Assembly (NCBI GenBank): GCA_023435435.1
Contig: JAEYRW010000183.1
Span: forward strand, 1-9,597
Source: Bacillota bacterium
GTDB lineage: Bacteria; Bacillota; Clostridia; Christensenellales; Aristaeellaceae
DNA length: 9,597 bases
Direction: 5' to 3'
The stretch's first letter is position 1. Each line of letters opens with the position of its first letter. Made by a program: the position numbers and the translations under genes. The notes beneath the pieces were generated by a model. The model saw only the letters and a program-made list of their open reading frames with translations, did no database searches and was not told the DNA's origin. Below are positions 1 to 6,335 of this stretch, one piece after another.

Positions 1-9
1 CGCCCTTTG

Positions 10-28
10 GAAACCCATACTGGGTTTC
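10..28. repeat. Perfect short hairpin at left edge
   Basis: GAAACCCA (10-17) and TGGGTTTC (21-28) form a perfect 8-bp stem with a 3-nt loop. No T-tract follows directly on either strand, so by itself it is not a standard intrinsic terminator. It lies just left of the GC-rich terminator at 34-84. It may belong to the 3' end of a gene or repeat outside the window. The symmetry is seen directly; its role is unknown. Confidence 0.5.
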
Positions 29-33
29 AATAC

Positions 34-84
34 AAAAATCCGGCGCCGGCGCGGGGATCCAACCCCCGCGCCGTCGAATTTTTT
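34..84. terminator. Bidirectional intrinsic terminator
   Basis: A 10-bp perfect GC-rich stem (47-56 with 64-73, loop of 7 nt) is flanked by AAAAA at 34-38 and TTTTTT at 79-84. A transcript in either direction therefore meets a hairpin followed by a U-tract. On the minus strand it would end the transcript of the secreted-protein gene that stops at 188, about 100 nt past its stop codon. On the plus strand it would end a gene lying left of the window. The T-tracts start 5 nt (plus) and 8 nt (minus) after the stem, a little farther than ideal. Confidence 0.7.
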
Positions 85-137
85 GGACTCTCCGCACCTA
101 AACTGGGATCGCCCGGGGCAATCATTACTTATCTCAG

Positions 138-174
138 TTGCGCAGGGGTCCGGGGGCGGCGCCCCGGCGTCTCC
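138..174 (-). repeat. GC-rich hairpin repeat, copy A
   Basis: Read on the minus strand, 13 nt past the stop codon at 188, this holds CCGGGG, a 6-nt loop, CCCCGG (150-155 and 162-167 on the plus strand), then ACCCC, T and GCGCAA. The same layout follows pepT at 9470-9505, preceded in both copies by GGAGA(A)CG. The copies are inverted relative to each other in the window but identical in orientation relative to the adjacent gene. No T-tract follows the stem, so this is not a canonical terminator. Dispersed palindromic elements that sit just after stop codons (REP-like) are the closest known category. With only two copies visible, family membership is inference. Confidence 0.65.
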
Positions 175-187
175 GTTCTTCCCCCCT

Positions 188-1630
188 CTAAAACACCTCG
201 TCGTAGGCATAGCCGAACAGCTCGTCGACGATGCCCCGCAGACCGGGCACGGCGTCCTCGAGTTGATCGAGGGTATCGTGGAGCACGCCTTCAAGTTCGT
301 TGAGGGCAGCCTGTTCCGCGGCGGCGCTCATGCCAGAGGTGTCGATGGCGGCGGTGGGATCGATGTAGAATTCGTCGGCATCGAGGGTGGTTTCGGAGGT
401 GCGCACGCCGCAGGTGAGCTTGAAATTCCCGTAGCCGTCGTTGGCGCCGATCTCGATCGTGCCGCTGGAAATCGCGCCGTCGCCGGGTTTTTCGTCGGGC
501 AGGTAGGAAAAGTACGCCTCAACGTCGTCGTACAGGGCGGTAAGCGCGAGTGTGAGGTGCGTCTCGCCTGTGCGTTCGACCACGGACCCGCCGATGGCCA
601 CCTTGACGTTCTCGTATTTTTCCAGAATGGTGAGCGCGAACGAATCCTCGCCGCCGGCGGTATCCCGGCCCGGGGTCAGGGTAAACCGCACGTCGTAAAG
701 GGCGTCGTAGTCATCGTCGGCTTCGTCGTCGATGACGGTGGCGGTGAAATCGAGCGCCTCCCCGTCTACGGTGCCGTTGAGCTGCACCGTCTCGGTCATC
801 CCGCTTCCGATCCGCATGTATTTGAGGTCCACGCGCCGGACGCTCTCGCTGCCGTCGAGGAGCATATCGAGGGTGTAGAATGTGTGCACATCGCTCTGCA
901 CGACCTCGAGTTTCAGCTTCACGAGGGCGCTTTGGCCGTCCGGCGTCTGGGCGACGCTTCCCTCGACGTTTGCCCGGAAATCCGTGGCCCGCAAAAAGTA
1001 CGCGTAGCTCGGATACTCGACATCCATGGCCGCGATGAGACCGGAAAGAAGGATGTCTTGATCCATCGTCCTGGCGATGTCGCGCAAAAGCTGGGTGCAG
1101 CTGCCCGAAAAGGATATCTGCGTCATGGTCGCCTCGCCCGCGGCGAGGGAAATCCCGATCTCCTGCGTGCCGGCGGGATCGGCGTTGGCGTCGATGTAGG
1201 CGAGGATCAGCGCCCCGACGTCCCCGGGAAGCGCCCATTCATCGAGGTTGAAGTCCTCGAACCCGCCGAGCGCGCCGCCCTCGAGGGAACCGAACGCAGC
1301 CTCAAAATCGTCCGCAGGCATGGAGTAGGCGTTCTGCATGCCGCCGAGCAGGAACGAGACCACATCGCCGCTCTTCTGCAGCATTGCGGAGTTGATGTTC
1401 TCGTCGCCCGCGTACAGGTCGATGAAGTACTGGGCGATGGCACCGTCCGCCGTCGCGCCCTGCGCCGTCTGGAGGGTGAGTCCGCTCAAATCGAGATACG
1501 GCTCGCCGTCCATGTACAGGATCGGGTCCGAAATTTGTGTGACCGCAACATTCATGACCTCCGCCCGTGCGCCAGCGGACAGGAGCGCAATCAAAAGGAC
1601 CATCGACAGCGCCATGCACAGCTTTCTCAT
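188..1630 (-). CDS. Secreted protein of unknown function (paralogue 1)
   Basis: I do not recognise this 480-residue protein. It starts with a Sec signal peptide (MRKL, a hydrophobic stretch, then ARA before Glu24, probable cleavage after Ala23). There is no lipobox cysteine, so a secreted rather than lipid-anchored protein is likely. The mature part is acidic and seems rich in alternating beta-strand-like segments. It ends in a helix-like stretch containing AVPGL. It is a paralogue of the product of 2607-4058: residues 35-102 share about 37 of 68 positions with that protein without gaps, and residues 354-434 about 28 of 81, while the middle has diverged. The conserved N-terminal block includes YM(D/N)GEP, GLTLQ and NSAM. 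The ATG at 1630 is chosen because GGAGGT (1637-1642) lies 6 nt upstream. An in-frame codon at 1675 would lie upstream of the promoter. The stop is TAG. Possible roles, such as ligand binding or envelope function, are not shown by the sequence. Confidence 0.85.
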   Translation of the reverse strand: MRKLCMALSMVLLIALLSAGARAEVMNVAVTQISDPILYMDGEPYLDLSGLTLQTAQGATADGAIAQYFIDLYAGDENINSAMLQKSGDVVSFLLGGMQNAYSMPADDFEAAFGSLEGGALGGFEDFNLDEWALPGDVGALILAYIDANADPAGTQEIGISLAAGEATMTQISFSGSCTQLLRDIARTMDQDILLSGLIAAMDVEYPSYAYFLRATDFRANVEGSVAQTPDGQSALVKLKLEVVQSDVHTFYTLDMLLDGSESVRRVDLKYMRIGSGMTETVQLNGTVDGEALDFTATVIDDEADDDYDALYDVRFTLTPGRDTAGGEDSFALTILEKYENVKVAIGGSVVERTGETHLTLALTALYDDVEAYFSYLPDEKPGDGAISSGTIEIGANDGYGNFKLTCGVRTSETTLDADEFYIDPTAAIDTSGMSAAAEQAALNELEGVLHDTLDQLEDAVPGLRGIVDELFGYAYDEVF

Positions 1631-1636
1631 TCCCGC

Positions 1637-1672
1637 ACCTCCGTCTTGCGATTCTTTTCCTTCATTATAGCA
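1637..1672 (-). promoter_or_regulatory. Promoter and RBS of paralogue 1 secreted gene
   Basis: Minus-strand extended -10 box TGCTATAAT at 1664-1672 (TGn plus a perfect TATAAT). A start near 1657 would give a leader of about 27 nt that contains the Shine-Dalgarno GGAGGT at 1637-1642, 6 nt before the ATG at 1630. No good -35 box is visible 16-18 nt upstream, as is common with extended -10 promoters. This promoter lies after the dapF terminator, so the gene is probably transcribed independently of dapF. Confidence 0.7.
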
Positions 1673-1712
1673 CAATTATCCAGCCAGCGCGCTTCTCCCG
1701 GCAGTTTTCCGC

Positions 1713-1743
1713 AAAAGAAAGGGGCGCAACCTCTCGATTGCGC
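1713..1743 (-). terminator. Intrinsic terminator after dapF
   Basis: On the minus strand an 8-bp stem (GCGCAATC with GGTTGCGC, one T-G wobble; plus-strand 1724-1731 with 1736-1743) is closed by a GAGA tetraloop of the stable GNRA class. It is followed by CCC and a T-rich tract with one C (1713-1720). It begins 7 nt after the dapF stop codon at 1751 and precedes the promoter of the next gene. Confidence 0.7.
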
Positions 1744-1750
1744 TCATCCG

Positions 1751-2539
1751 TTAAAACATTCCCCGGAATGCCTCGGCTGCGGGGCCGGTCATGACGGCGT
1801 GTCCCGCGTCCGTCAGCTCGTATTCGAGGTCGCCCCCGGGAAGCGTTACCACCGCCCGCCGGTCGATCAGGCCGCTCTTTACCCCCGCAAAGAAGGACGC
1901 GCCCGCGCCGGTGCCGCAGGCGAGGGTCGGGCCCGCGCCGCGCTCCCACACGCGCACGCGGATGTGGTTCCGGTTCAGAACCTCGCAGAACTCGATGTTC
2001 GCGCCCTCCGGAAATGCCGGGCTCTTTTCGAGGCGGGGGGCGTACCGGTAAAAGACGCCGTCCTCGGGATAGAGCGCGTAGGTCACGGCGTGGGGATTGC
2101 CCATGGAAACGCGCAAAAATTCCGCGCGCGTTCCGGCGATCGGGAATTCCGTGGATCCCATGTCCAGGGGAATTCCCATGTCCACCGACACGCGGGCAAC
2201 CTTTCCGTCCGCGAGAAAGACGCGCATGTCCTTGATCCCCGCGCCCGTTTCCACCGAGACAGTCTCGCCCTGGGCGCGCCCCGCCTCAAAAAGGTACTTC
2301 GCCACACAACGCACGGCGTTGCCGCACATTTCGGGCTCGGAGCCGTCGGGATTGAAGATGCGCATGCGCGCGTCGGCCCGGTCAGACGGCAGGATCAGCG
2401 CCAACCCGTCCGCGCCGACGCCAAAGTGTCTGTCGCACGTTTCGCGCGCCAGTCGGGCAGGCTCGGCCGGCGCTTCCCGCGCCAAAAGGTCGAGCACGAC
2501 GAAGTCGTTGCCCAGCCCGTGCATTTTGATAAAATCCAT
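1751..2539 (-). CDS. dapF: Diaminopimelate epimerase
   Basis: DapF interconverts LL- and meso-2,6-diaminopimelate in the cytoplasm without a cofactor. This is the penultimate step of lysine synthesis and supplies meso-DAP for peptidoglycan cross-links. The 262-residue product has both catalytic cysteines of the two-base mechanism: Cys72 in MCGNAVRC and Cys208 in ACGTGAGAS. It also has the N-terminal KMHGLGNDF with Asn11, GNPHAV at 147-152, and the substrate-binding Glu199-Arg200 pair. Length is slightly below the usual 270-280. The ATG has GGGGGA 5 nt upstream. It is flanked on both sides by genes for two related secreted proteins rather than by other lysine genes. A terminator lies just upstream and one just downstream, and I find no clear promoter of its own. 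Expression may rely on partial read-through from the 2607-4058 gene or on an atypical promoter inside that gene's 3' end. Confidence 0.96.
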   Translation of the reverse strand: MDFIKMHGLGNDFVVLDLLAREAPAEPARLARETCDRHFGVGADGLALILPSDRADARMRIFNPDGSEPEMCGNAVRCVAKYLFEAGRAQGETVSVETGAGIKDMRVFLADGKVARVSVDMGIPLDMGSTEFPIAGTRAEFLRVSMGNPHAVTYALYPEDGVFYRYAPRLEKSPAFPEGANIEFCEVLNRNHIRVRVWERGAGPTLACGTGAGASFFAGVKSGLIDRRAVVTLPGGDLEYELTDAGHAVMTGPAAEAFRGMF

Positions 2540-2557
2540 GATCGTCCCCCGATTGCG

Positions 2558-2581
2558 AAAACGCAGCCCTTGCGGGCCGCG
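2558..2581 (-). terminator. Terminator after paralogue 2 secreted gene
   Basis: On the minus strand CGCGGCCC and GGGCTGCG pair over 8 bp with one G-T wobble (plus-strand 2574-2581 with 2562-2569). The loop is a GCAA (GNRA) tetraloop, followed at once by TTTT (2558-2561). The T-run is short, so termination may be leaky. It sits only 18 nt upstream of the dapF start codon and may act as an attenuator-like divider between the two genes. No leader-peptide or riboswitch architecture is visible. Confidence 0.6.
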
Positions 2582-2606
2582 CCTTCGCTTTATTTTGGAA
2601 TCGGTT

Positions 2607-4058
2607 TTACTGCTGGGAGCCGCCCATCAGCTCGGTGGTCAGGCCCTGGAGCCCGGGAACTGCCTCCTCGACCTTGGTCAGCGTCTGGATCAGCGCCATG
2701 CCCAACTCGGTCTGCGCCTGCTCGGTCTGGTCATCGGTCATGGTGGTCACGTCGATCACGTTCGCGGGCGCGATGTAGAAGTCGTCCGTCTCGACGGTGG
2801 TCGAAACGAGGTTCACGGGGCAGGTCACCGAGTATGTCTCGGTCCCGTTGCTCACGCCGAGATCAACCGTGCCGGAGAGAAGCACGCTCGCGTCCGCCGC
2901 TTCGGCGGGGGTGAAGGTGTAGTACGCGGAAATGTCCGCATACTCGTCCTTGATGTTTACCTCAAGATGGGACTCGCCCGTCGTTTCGACGGCGGAAGCG
3001 CTCAGCCCGAAGCTGCCCTGATCCGGTATGTCGAAGGTGAGGTCGAGCTTGTCGGTGCCCGCGCCGGCGCCCGCCGCGGAGGCATAGGTCAGGGAGAAGT
3101 TCGCATCAAAGTTCGTGGTCTCGTCCGTGAAGTTCGAGGAAACGTTGCCCTCGAGGGTCACGTCGTCGCCCATGGCGGTGCCGTTCATGGTCAGCGTAAC
3201 CGACTCGTCCACGGACTCGGGATAGACATTCGCCGTCATGGTCAGGTACTGGGTTTCGCCCATGCTGCCGTCAGCGAGCAGGTTGATGTCCGCGTGGACG
3301 GGCTCGTCGTACATGGTGATGACGACGTTCTCCTCCACCATCACGCTGGAGCCATCCTCGGTGGAGGCCAGGCCGCCGGAGAGGGTGTAGGCAAAGCCGC
3401 CCGCCTGAAGCGCTTCGGTGACACTCCCGTAGCCGGAATCCGCCATCATGGCGGCAAAGTACTGGCCGAGGACCGCGTCGTTTTCGAGGAGCGAGACGAG
3501 GGAGTAGGTGAACTCGGTCGCATCCGCGGTGATGGGCACATAGGTCATTTCGGTCTTGCCGGCCGCGAGATCGACTTCGATGGTCTCGGCGTCGCCGTAG
3601 GTGATGCCGGTCTGGGAGAAGTCAGCCGCCAGCGCGGAAATGTCGTCAAAAAGCGTCCAGTTTTCAAGGGCGGTCATGAGGTCGCCCAGACTCGAAACAT
3701 TGAGGCCCTCGATGGGCATCGCGCCGAGCGTCTCCTGGGACACGCCATAGGCGCTGGTCATGCCGCCCAGGTACGCGGCAATGCCGTTTTCGTCGATCTG
3801 GACCATTGCGGAATTGGCATTTTCACCGCCCGCAAACACGTCCAGGAACATCTGGGTCAGCGCGCCGTCCGAGGTGGAGCCGCCGGCCAGCTGAAGCGTG
3901 AGGCCCGTCATGTCCATGATCGGCTCGCCATTCATGTAAACGACCGGATCGGTAAGCTGCAACGCCGTAACGGGGATCGTTTCCGCGCCCGCCATCACCG
4001 GAGAGGCGACGAGAAGGACCGCAACGATCGTGGAAAGAATCGCCATAAGCCTTTTCAT
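2607..4058 (-). CDS. Secreted protein of unknown function (paralogue 2)
   Basis: This 483-residue protein of unrecognised function is a paralogue of the product of 188-1630. A signal peptide covers about residues 1-23 or 1-25 (MKRL, hydrophobic core, then VMA-GA before Glu26), without a lipobox. The conserved N-terminal block spans about 37-104 and contains DPVVYMNGEP, GLTLQ, GGENANSAM and LGGM. The second conserved block, about 360-440, contains TGESHL, SGT, a TC pair, DDFYI and ID. A C-terminal segment with AVPGLQG, likely helical, is shared too. The middle is rich in Thr, Ser, Val and Asp with alternating strand-like segments. The start is set at the ATG at 4058, which has GGAGGT (4067-4072) 8 nt upstream. 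A TTG at 4064 lies only 2 nt from that site and is rejected. It has its own promoter and a downstream hairpin terminator. The fold could resemble other beta-rich envelope proteins, but I cannot name a family. Confidence 0.85.
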   Translation of the reverse strand: MKRLMAILSTIVAVLLVASPVMAGAETIPVTALQLTDPVVYMNGEPIMDMTGLTLQLAGGSTSDGALTQMFLDVFAGGENANSAMVQIDENGIAAYLGGMTSAYGVSQETLGAMPIEGLNVSSLGDLMTALENWTLFDDISALAADFSQTGITYGDAETIEVDLAAGKTEMTYVPITADATEFTYSLVSLLENDAVLGQYFAAMMADSGYGSVTEALQAGGFAYTLSGGLASTEDGSSVMVEENVVITMYDEPVHADINLLADGSMGETQYLTMTANVYPESVDESVTLTMNGTAMGDDVTLEGNVSSNFTDETTNFDANFSLTYASAAGAGAGTDKLDLTFDIPDQGSFGLSASAVETTGESHLEVNIKDEYADISAYYTFTPAEAADASVLLSGTVDLGVSNGTETYSVTCPVNLVSTTVETDDFYIAPANVIDVTTMTDDQTEQAQTELGMALIQTLTKVEEAVPGLQGLTTELMGGSQQ

Positions 4059-4086
4059 AATCAATTACCTCCATTTTCTATCTGTA

Positions 4087-4095
4087 ATCATACCA
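4087..4095 (-). promoter_or_regulatory. Extended -10 promoter of paralogue 2 secreted gene
   Basis: Minus strand TGGTATGAT: the TGn extension plus TATGAT (5 of 6 to TATAAT), giving a start near 4080 and a short leader carrying GGAGGT at 4067-4072. No strong -35 is seen. The paralogue at 188-1630 also uses an extended -10 promoter, so the two genes share promoter style as well as protein sequence. Confidence 0.6.
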
Positions 4096-4112
4096 TACTT
4101 TGACCATTCCTG

Positions 4113-4137
4113 CACGTGAAAAGTTGCCTTTCACATG
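4113..4137. promoter_or_regulatory. Inverted repeat, possible operator
   Basis: GTGAAA (4116-4121) and TTTCAC (4129-4134) are perfect inverted arms separated by 7 nt. After one mismatch the symmetry continues to 4113 and 4137 (CA...TG). The centre is about 45 bases upstream of the predicted start of the 2607-4058 gene, where a transcription factor would overlap or flank the -35 region. It does not match the 14-bp CcpA cre pattern well. On the minus strand it could instead fold at the 3' end of the MFS transcript, but no T-tract follows it. The symmetry is seen; regulator binding is inferred. Confidence 0.4.
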
Positions 4138-4176
4138 TGGAAAAATAGTCGAATCCGCGCCAATGTGCGCTTTCCC

Positions 4177-5385
4177 TTAATATACACTTTCGCGCCCGGC
4201 ACTCAAACGCCCTTCCGTGCCGTTGAGCGCGGACTGCCTGAGAAAATAGGGCGCAAAGAGCGCGAAGGCGGCGATGCAGATGCCCGTCGAAACGAAGTAG
4301 ACCTTCTGAAGGCCCATGGCGTCCGCCAGCAGCCCGCCGCCGATGTTGCCGATGGCGCGGGAAATGCCAAAGCTTACCACCGCGAGAAGCATCTGGCCCG
4401 AAGCCCTGAGCTCCCGGGGCACCGAGAGGCTGATGTACTTCGAGACCGCCACCGTCATCACAATAAAGCCCCAACCGTGCAGCACCTGGCTCAGCATGAC
4501 CACCCGGTAGTCCGTCGAAAGGGCGAGCACGAGCCAGCGCGCCGAAAGGGTGAGCGCCGAGACGCAGAGAAGCTTGCCCGCGCCGATCTTCTTGAACAGC
4601 CGGTCGCTCGTGAGGAGGTAGGGAATCTCGCTGGCCGCCGAGATGAAGTAGCACCAGCCCAGAAGCGCGCTGTTCCCACCCGGGAGCGTCAGGAAGTAGT
4701 TTGAAAAGAATGTATAGAAGTAACCCATCGTGATCTGGATCGCCACCGAAAACGCCAGAAGCAGCATGAGGTTTTTCATTTTGAAAAGCTTCGTGATGCT
4801 CATCCGCGCGCCGCCCGCCGCCTGATGCCCGGGCGTCTTAGGGAGCGCGAAGGTGGAAAGGAACACGAGGCCCAGAAGCCCCGCCGTGAGCCATACGGCG
4901 AGCACGGGCTTGCCCGAGCGGTTCAGAATCCAGCCGAAGAGGATGGAGGAAAAGGCGAAGGAAAGCCCGCCAGCCAGCCGGAGGGGGCCAAAGGGATGGT
5001 CGTGCTTCTGGAGCGACTCAAAAATGATGGAGTCGCCCATGGGCTGGATGGACATGAAAAAGCCCGCGAACACGCAGATGAGGAGCAGGACGAGGGGATA
5101 GCTCCTGGCAAGGAGGAGCGAGAGCATTACGCTCGCGGCGGCCGCACACAGAAAGCGGATCAGCGCGTTGCGGCTCTTCATCCGGTCGCCCCGGGCGCCC
5201 CAGAAGGGCTGCGTCGCGACGGAGACGGTGGCGACAATGGCAAAGATCGTGCCGATCTGCGCGGAATTGAAGCCGAGGTTCTGTTTAAAATAAATCGGAA
5301 GGAAACTCTGGTATGCCGAATTGGTCACGTAATAGGCCATCAGGAACAAGGCATAGTGCGCCGGATAGCGCGCCGAATCTCGCAT
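4177..5385 (-). CDS. MFS transporter, MFS_1-like (HcaT/LacY-like) family
   Basis: A 402-residue, very hydrophobic inner-membrane protein with about 12 predicted transmembrane segments, normal for the major facilitator superfamily. The loop 2-3 signature is at 63-73 (GARGDRMKSRN). Other features resemble the MFS_1-like/phenylpropionate permease (HcaT) and nucleoside-H+ symporter relatives: PFWG before the loop, SEIP at 252-255 and LHGWGF at 302-307. A central hydrophilic loop at about 183-205 separates the two halves. Secondary transport driven by an ion gradient is expected from the family. The substrate cannot be read from the sequence; a sugar, nucleoside or aromatic acid are all possible. 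The ATG at 5385 has GGGAG (5394-5398) 8 nt upstream. An in-frame TTG at 5406 has no ribosome binding site. The gene diverges from the phosphatase-hprK-glucokinase-pepT cluster and could share regulation with it. No clear terminator follows. Confidence 0.88.
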   Translation of the reverse strand: MRDSARYPAHYALFLMAYYVTNSAYQSFLPIYFKQNLGFNSAQIGTIFAIVATVSVATQPFWGARGDRMKSRNALIRFLCAAAASVMLSLLLARSYPLVLLLICVFAGFFMSIQPMGDSIIFESLQKHDHPFGPLRLAGGLSFAFSSILFGWILNRSGKPVLAVWLTAGLLGLVFLSTFALPKTPGHQAAGGARMSITKLFKMKNLMLLLAFSVAIQITMGYFYTFFSNYFLTLPGGNSALLGWCYFISAASEIPYLLTSDRLFKKIGAGKLLCVSALTLSARWLVLALSTDYRVVMLSQVLHGWGFIVMTVAVSKYISLSVPRELRASGQMLLAVVSFGISRAIGNIGGGLLADAMGLQKVYFVSTGICIAAFALFAPYFLRQSALNGTEGRLSAGRESVY

Positions 5386-5426
5386 TCGTAGGACTCCCTC
5401 ATCCAATCGCTGGTCAATTAGGGTAT

Positions 5427-5432
5427 ATTATA
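5427..5432 (-). promoter_or_regulatory. -10 box of the MFS transporter gene
   Basis: A perfect TATAAT on the minus strand at 5427-5432, giving a start near 5420 and a leader of about 35 nt that carries GGGAG at 5394-5398. No good -35 hexamer is seen at 16-18 nt, suggesting a weak or activator-dependent promoter. It diverges from the promoter at 5454-5482. Confidence 0.55.
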
Positions 5433-5453
5433 GCGCCTTTTGATTAAGAAATG

Positions 5454-5482
5454 TTGCACGCCGAATGGAAATGTATTAAAAT
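5454..5482 (+). promoter_or_regulatory. Promoter of the phosphatase-hprK-glucokinase-pepT cluster
   Basis: TTGCAC at 5454-5459 and TAAAAT at 5477-5482 with an ideal 17-nt spacer. The -10 matches consensus at 5 of 6 positions, the -35 at only 3 of 6. A start near 5489 would leave a leader of about 31 nt before the TTG start codon at 5520. It is the only promoter I see for the four-gene plus-strand cluster. Confidence 0.55.
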
Positions 5483-5503
5483 AAACGGACGGAAGTAACA
5501 TAC

Positions 5504-5510
5504 GAAGGGA
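5504..5510 (+). promoter_or_regulatory. Shine-Dalgarno that decides the HAD phosphatase start
   Basis: GAAGGGA at 5504-5510 abuts a TTG at 5511, which is too close to be used. It lies 9 nt before a second in-frame TTG at 5520. The second gives an N-terminus of Met-Tyr-Arg-Leu-Ile, the usual beginning of Cof-type phosphatases. Confidence 0.6.
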
Positions 5511-5519
5511 TTGAAGCAT

Positions 5520-6332
5520 TTGTACAGACTCATCGCCTCCGACATGGACGACACGCTTTTGAACGCCGAGGGCATCCTCACCCCGCGCACGCTGCGGGCG
5601 CTCGGGCGGGCCATGGACGCGGGCGTTTCAATCGTGCTCGCCTCCGGACGCATGCTCGAATCCACCGTCCCGTTCGCACGGCAGCTGGCGGTCAACGCGC
5701 CCCTCATCGTCTACAACGGCGCGATGGTTTACGACTTAAACGAAAAGCGCACGATCGAAATGCGCACGGTGCCCACGCAGGCCGCGCGCGGCATCTGCAA
5801 AATGGCGGAGGAACTGGGCGTCTACGTGCAGGCCTATCCCGGCGAAGGATACTTCGCCCAGCGGCGCACCCCCTATACGGGCCAGTACGAGGACAGCGTG
5901 AAGGTGGACTGCGGGATTACGGGCGTTCCGCTCTCCGCGTGGATTTCCTCCCCGCAGGTAAAGCTGCTGGCCATCGGCGAAAAGGGAGATACCCTTACGA
6001 ACATTGACAGATTCCGCGCGGCGTTTCCGGATGTCTCGTTCATGATGTCCCGGCCCAACTACATCGAAATCGTGGCAAAGGGCGTCGACAAAAAGGACGC
6101 GCTGGAAAGGACCCTCGCCGAGATGGGCATCGCCCCGGACGAGGTTCTGGCCTTCGGCGACGGGCAAAACGACGTCTCCATGCTCAACTACGCGGGATTG
6201 GGCTACTGTGTCGAGAACGCGTCCGAGAACGTCAGGGCGCAGCTTTCGAACTTCTGTCCCGCAAACACGCAGGATGGCTGCGCCATCGTCATCGAGCGTC
6301 TTCTCGAGGCGGGCGCGCTGAAGGGAGCATAA
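5520..6332 (+). CDS. Cof-type HAD-IIB hydrolase (sugar-phosphate phosphatase)
   Basis: A cytoplasmic HAD-superfamily phosphatase of the Cof/YidA type, 270 residues from the TTG at 5520, the usual family length. Motif I is SDMDDTLL with nucleophile Asp8 and acid/base Asp10. Motif II is ASGR with Ser42. Motif III is the lysine in VDKKDAL (about Lys191). Motif IV is GDGQND with Asp214 and Asp218 for Mg2+. A C2b-type cap lies between motifs II and III. Motif I has Asp where the usual form DxDGT has Gly; this occurs in some relatives and leaves the catalytic residues intact. Family members dephosphorylate hexose phosphates, phosphosugars, flavin nucleotides or related small molecules, often promiscuously, so the substrate is not assigned. 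It is the first gene of the cluster, 3 nt ahead of hprK. Together with a glucokinase two genes later this hints at control of sugar-phosphate levels, which is inference. Confidence 0.9.
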   Translation: MYRLIASDMDDTLLNAEGILTPRTLRALGRAMDAGVSIVLASGRMLESTVPFARQLAVNAPLIVYNGAMVYDLNEKRTIEMRTVPTQAARGICKMAEELGVYVQAYPGEGYFAQRRTPYTGQYEDSVKVDCGITGVPLSAWISSPQVKLLAIGEKGDTLTNIDRFRAAFPDVSFMMSRPNYIEIVAKGVDKKDALERTLAEMGIAPDEVLAFGDGQNDVSMLNYAGLGYCVENASENVRAQLSNFCPANTQDGCAIVIERLLEAGALKGA

Positions 6333-6335
6333 CGG

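Noticed and set aside
83..2914. Open frame of 943 codons on the plus strand
   Set aside because: It runs antisense to dapF and both secreted-protein genes, and its translation shows no recognisable domain. dapF on the opposite strand is unmistakable. High GC makes stop codons rare in this antisense frame.
2097..4103. Open frame of 668 codons on the plus strand
   Set aside because: Antisense to dapF and the secreted paralogue at 2607-4058, which has a signal peptide, RBS and a paralogue. The frame itself has low-complexity, His/Gly/Val-rich translation typical of a shadow.
4116..4134. CcpA catabolite-responsive (cre) site
   Set aside because: Tempting given hprK nearby, but arm spacing and the missing central CG do not match the 14-bp cre pattern.
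4113..4146. Inverted repeat as the MFS gene's terminator
   Set aside because: On the minus strand the T5 (4141-4145) lies before, not after, the hairpin, and the stem is AT-rich with a mismatch. An operator is the better guess, though weak.
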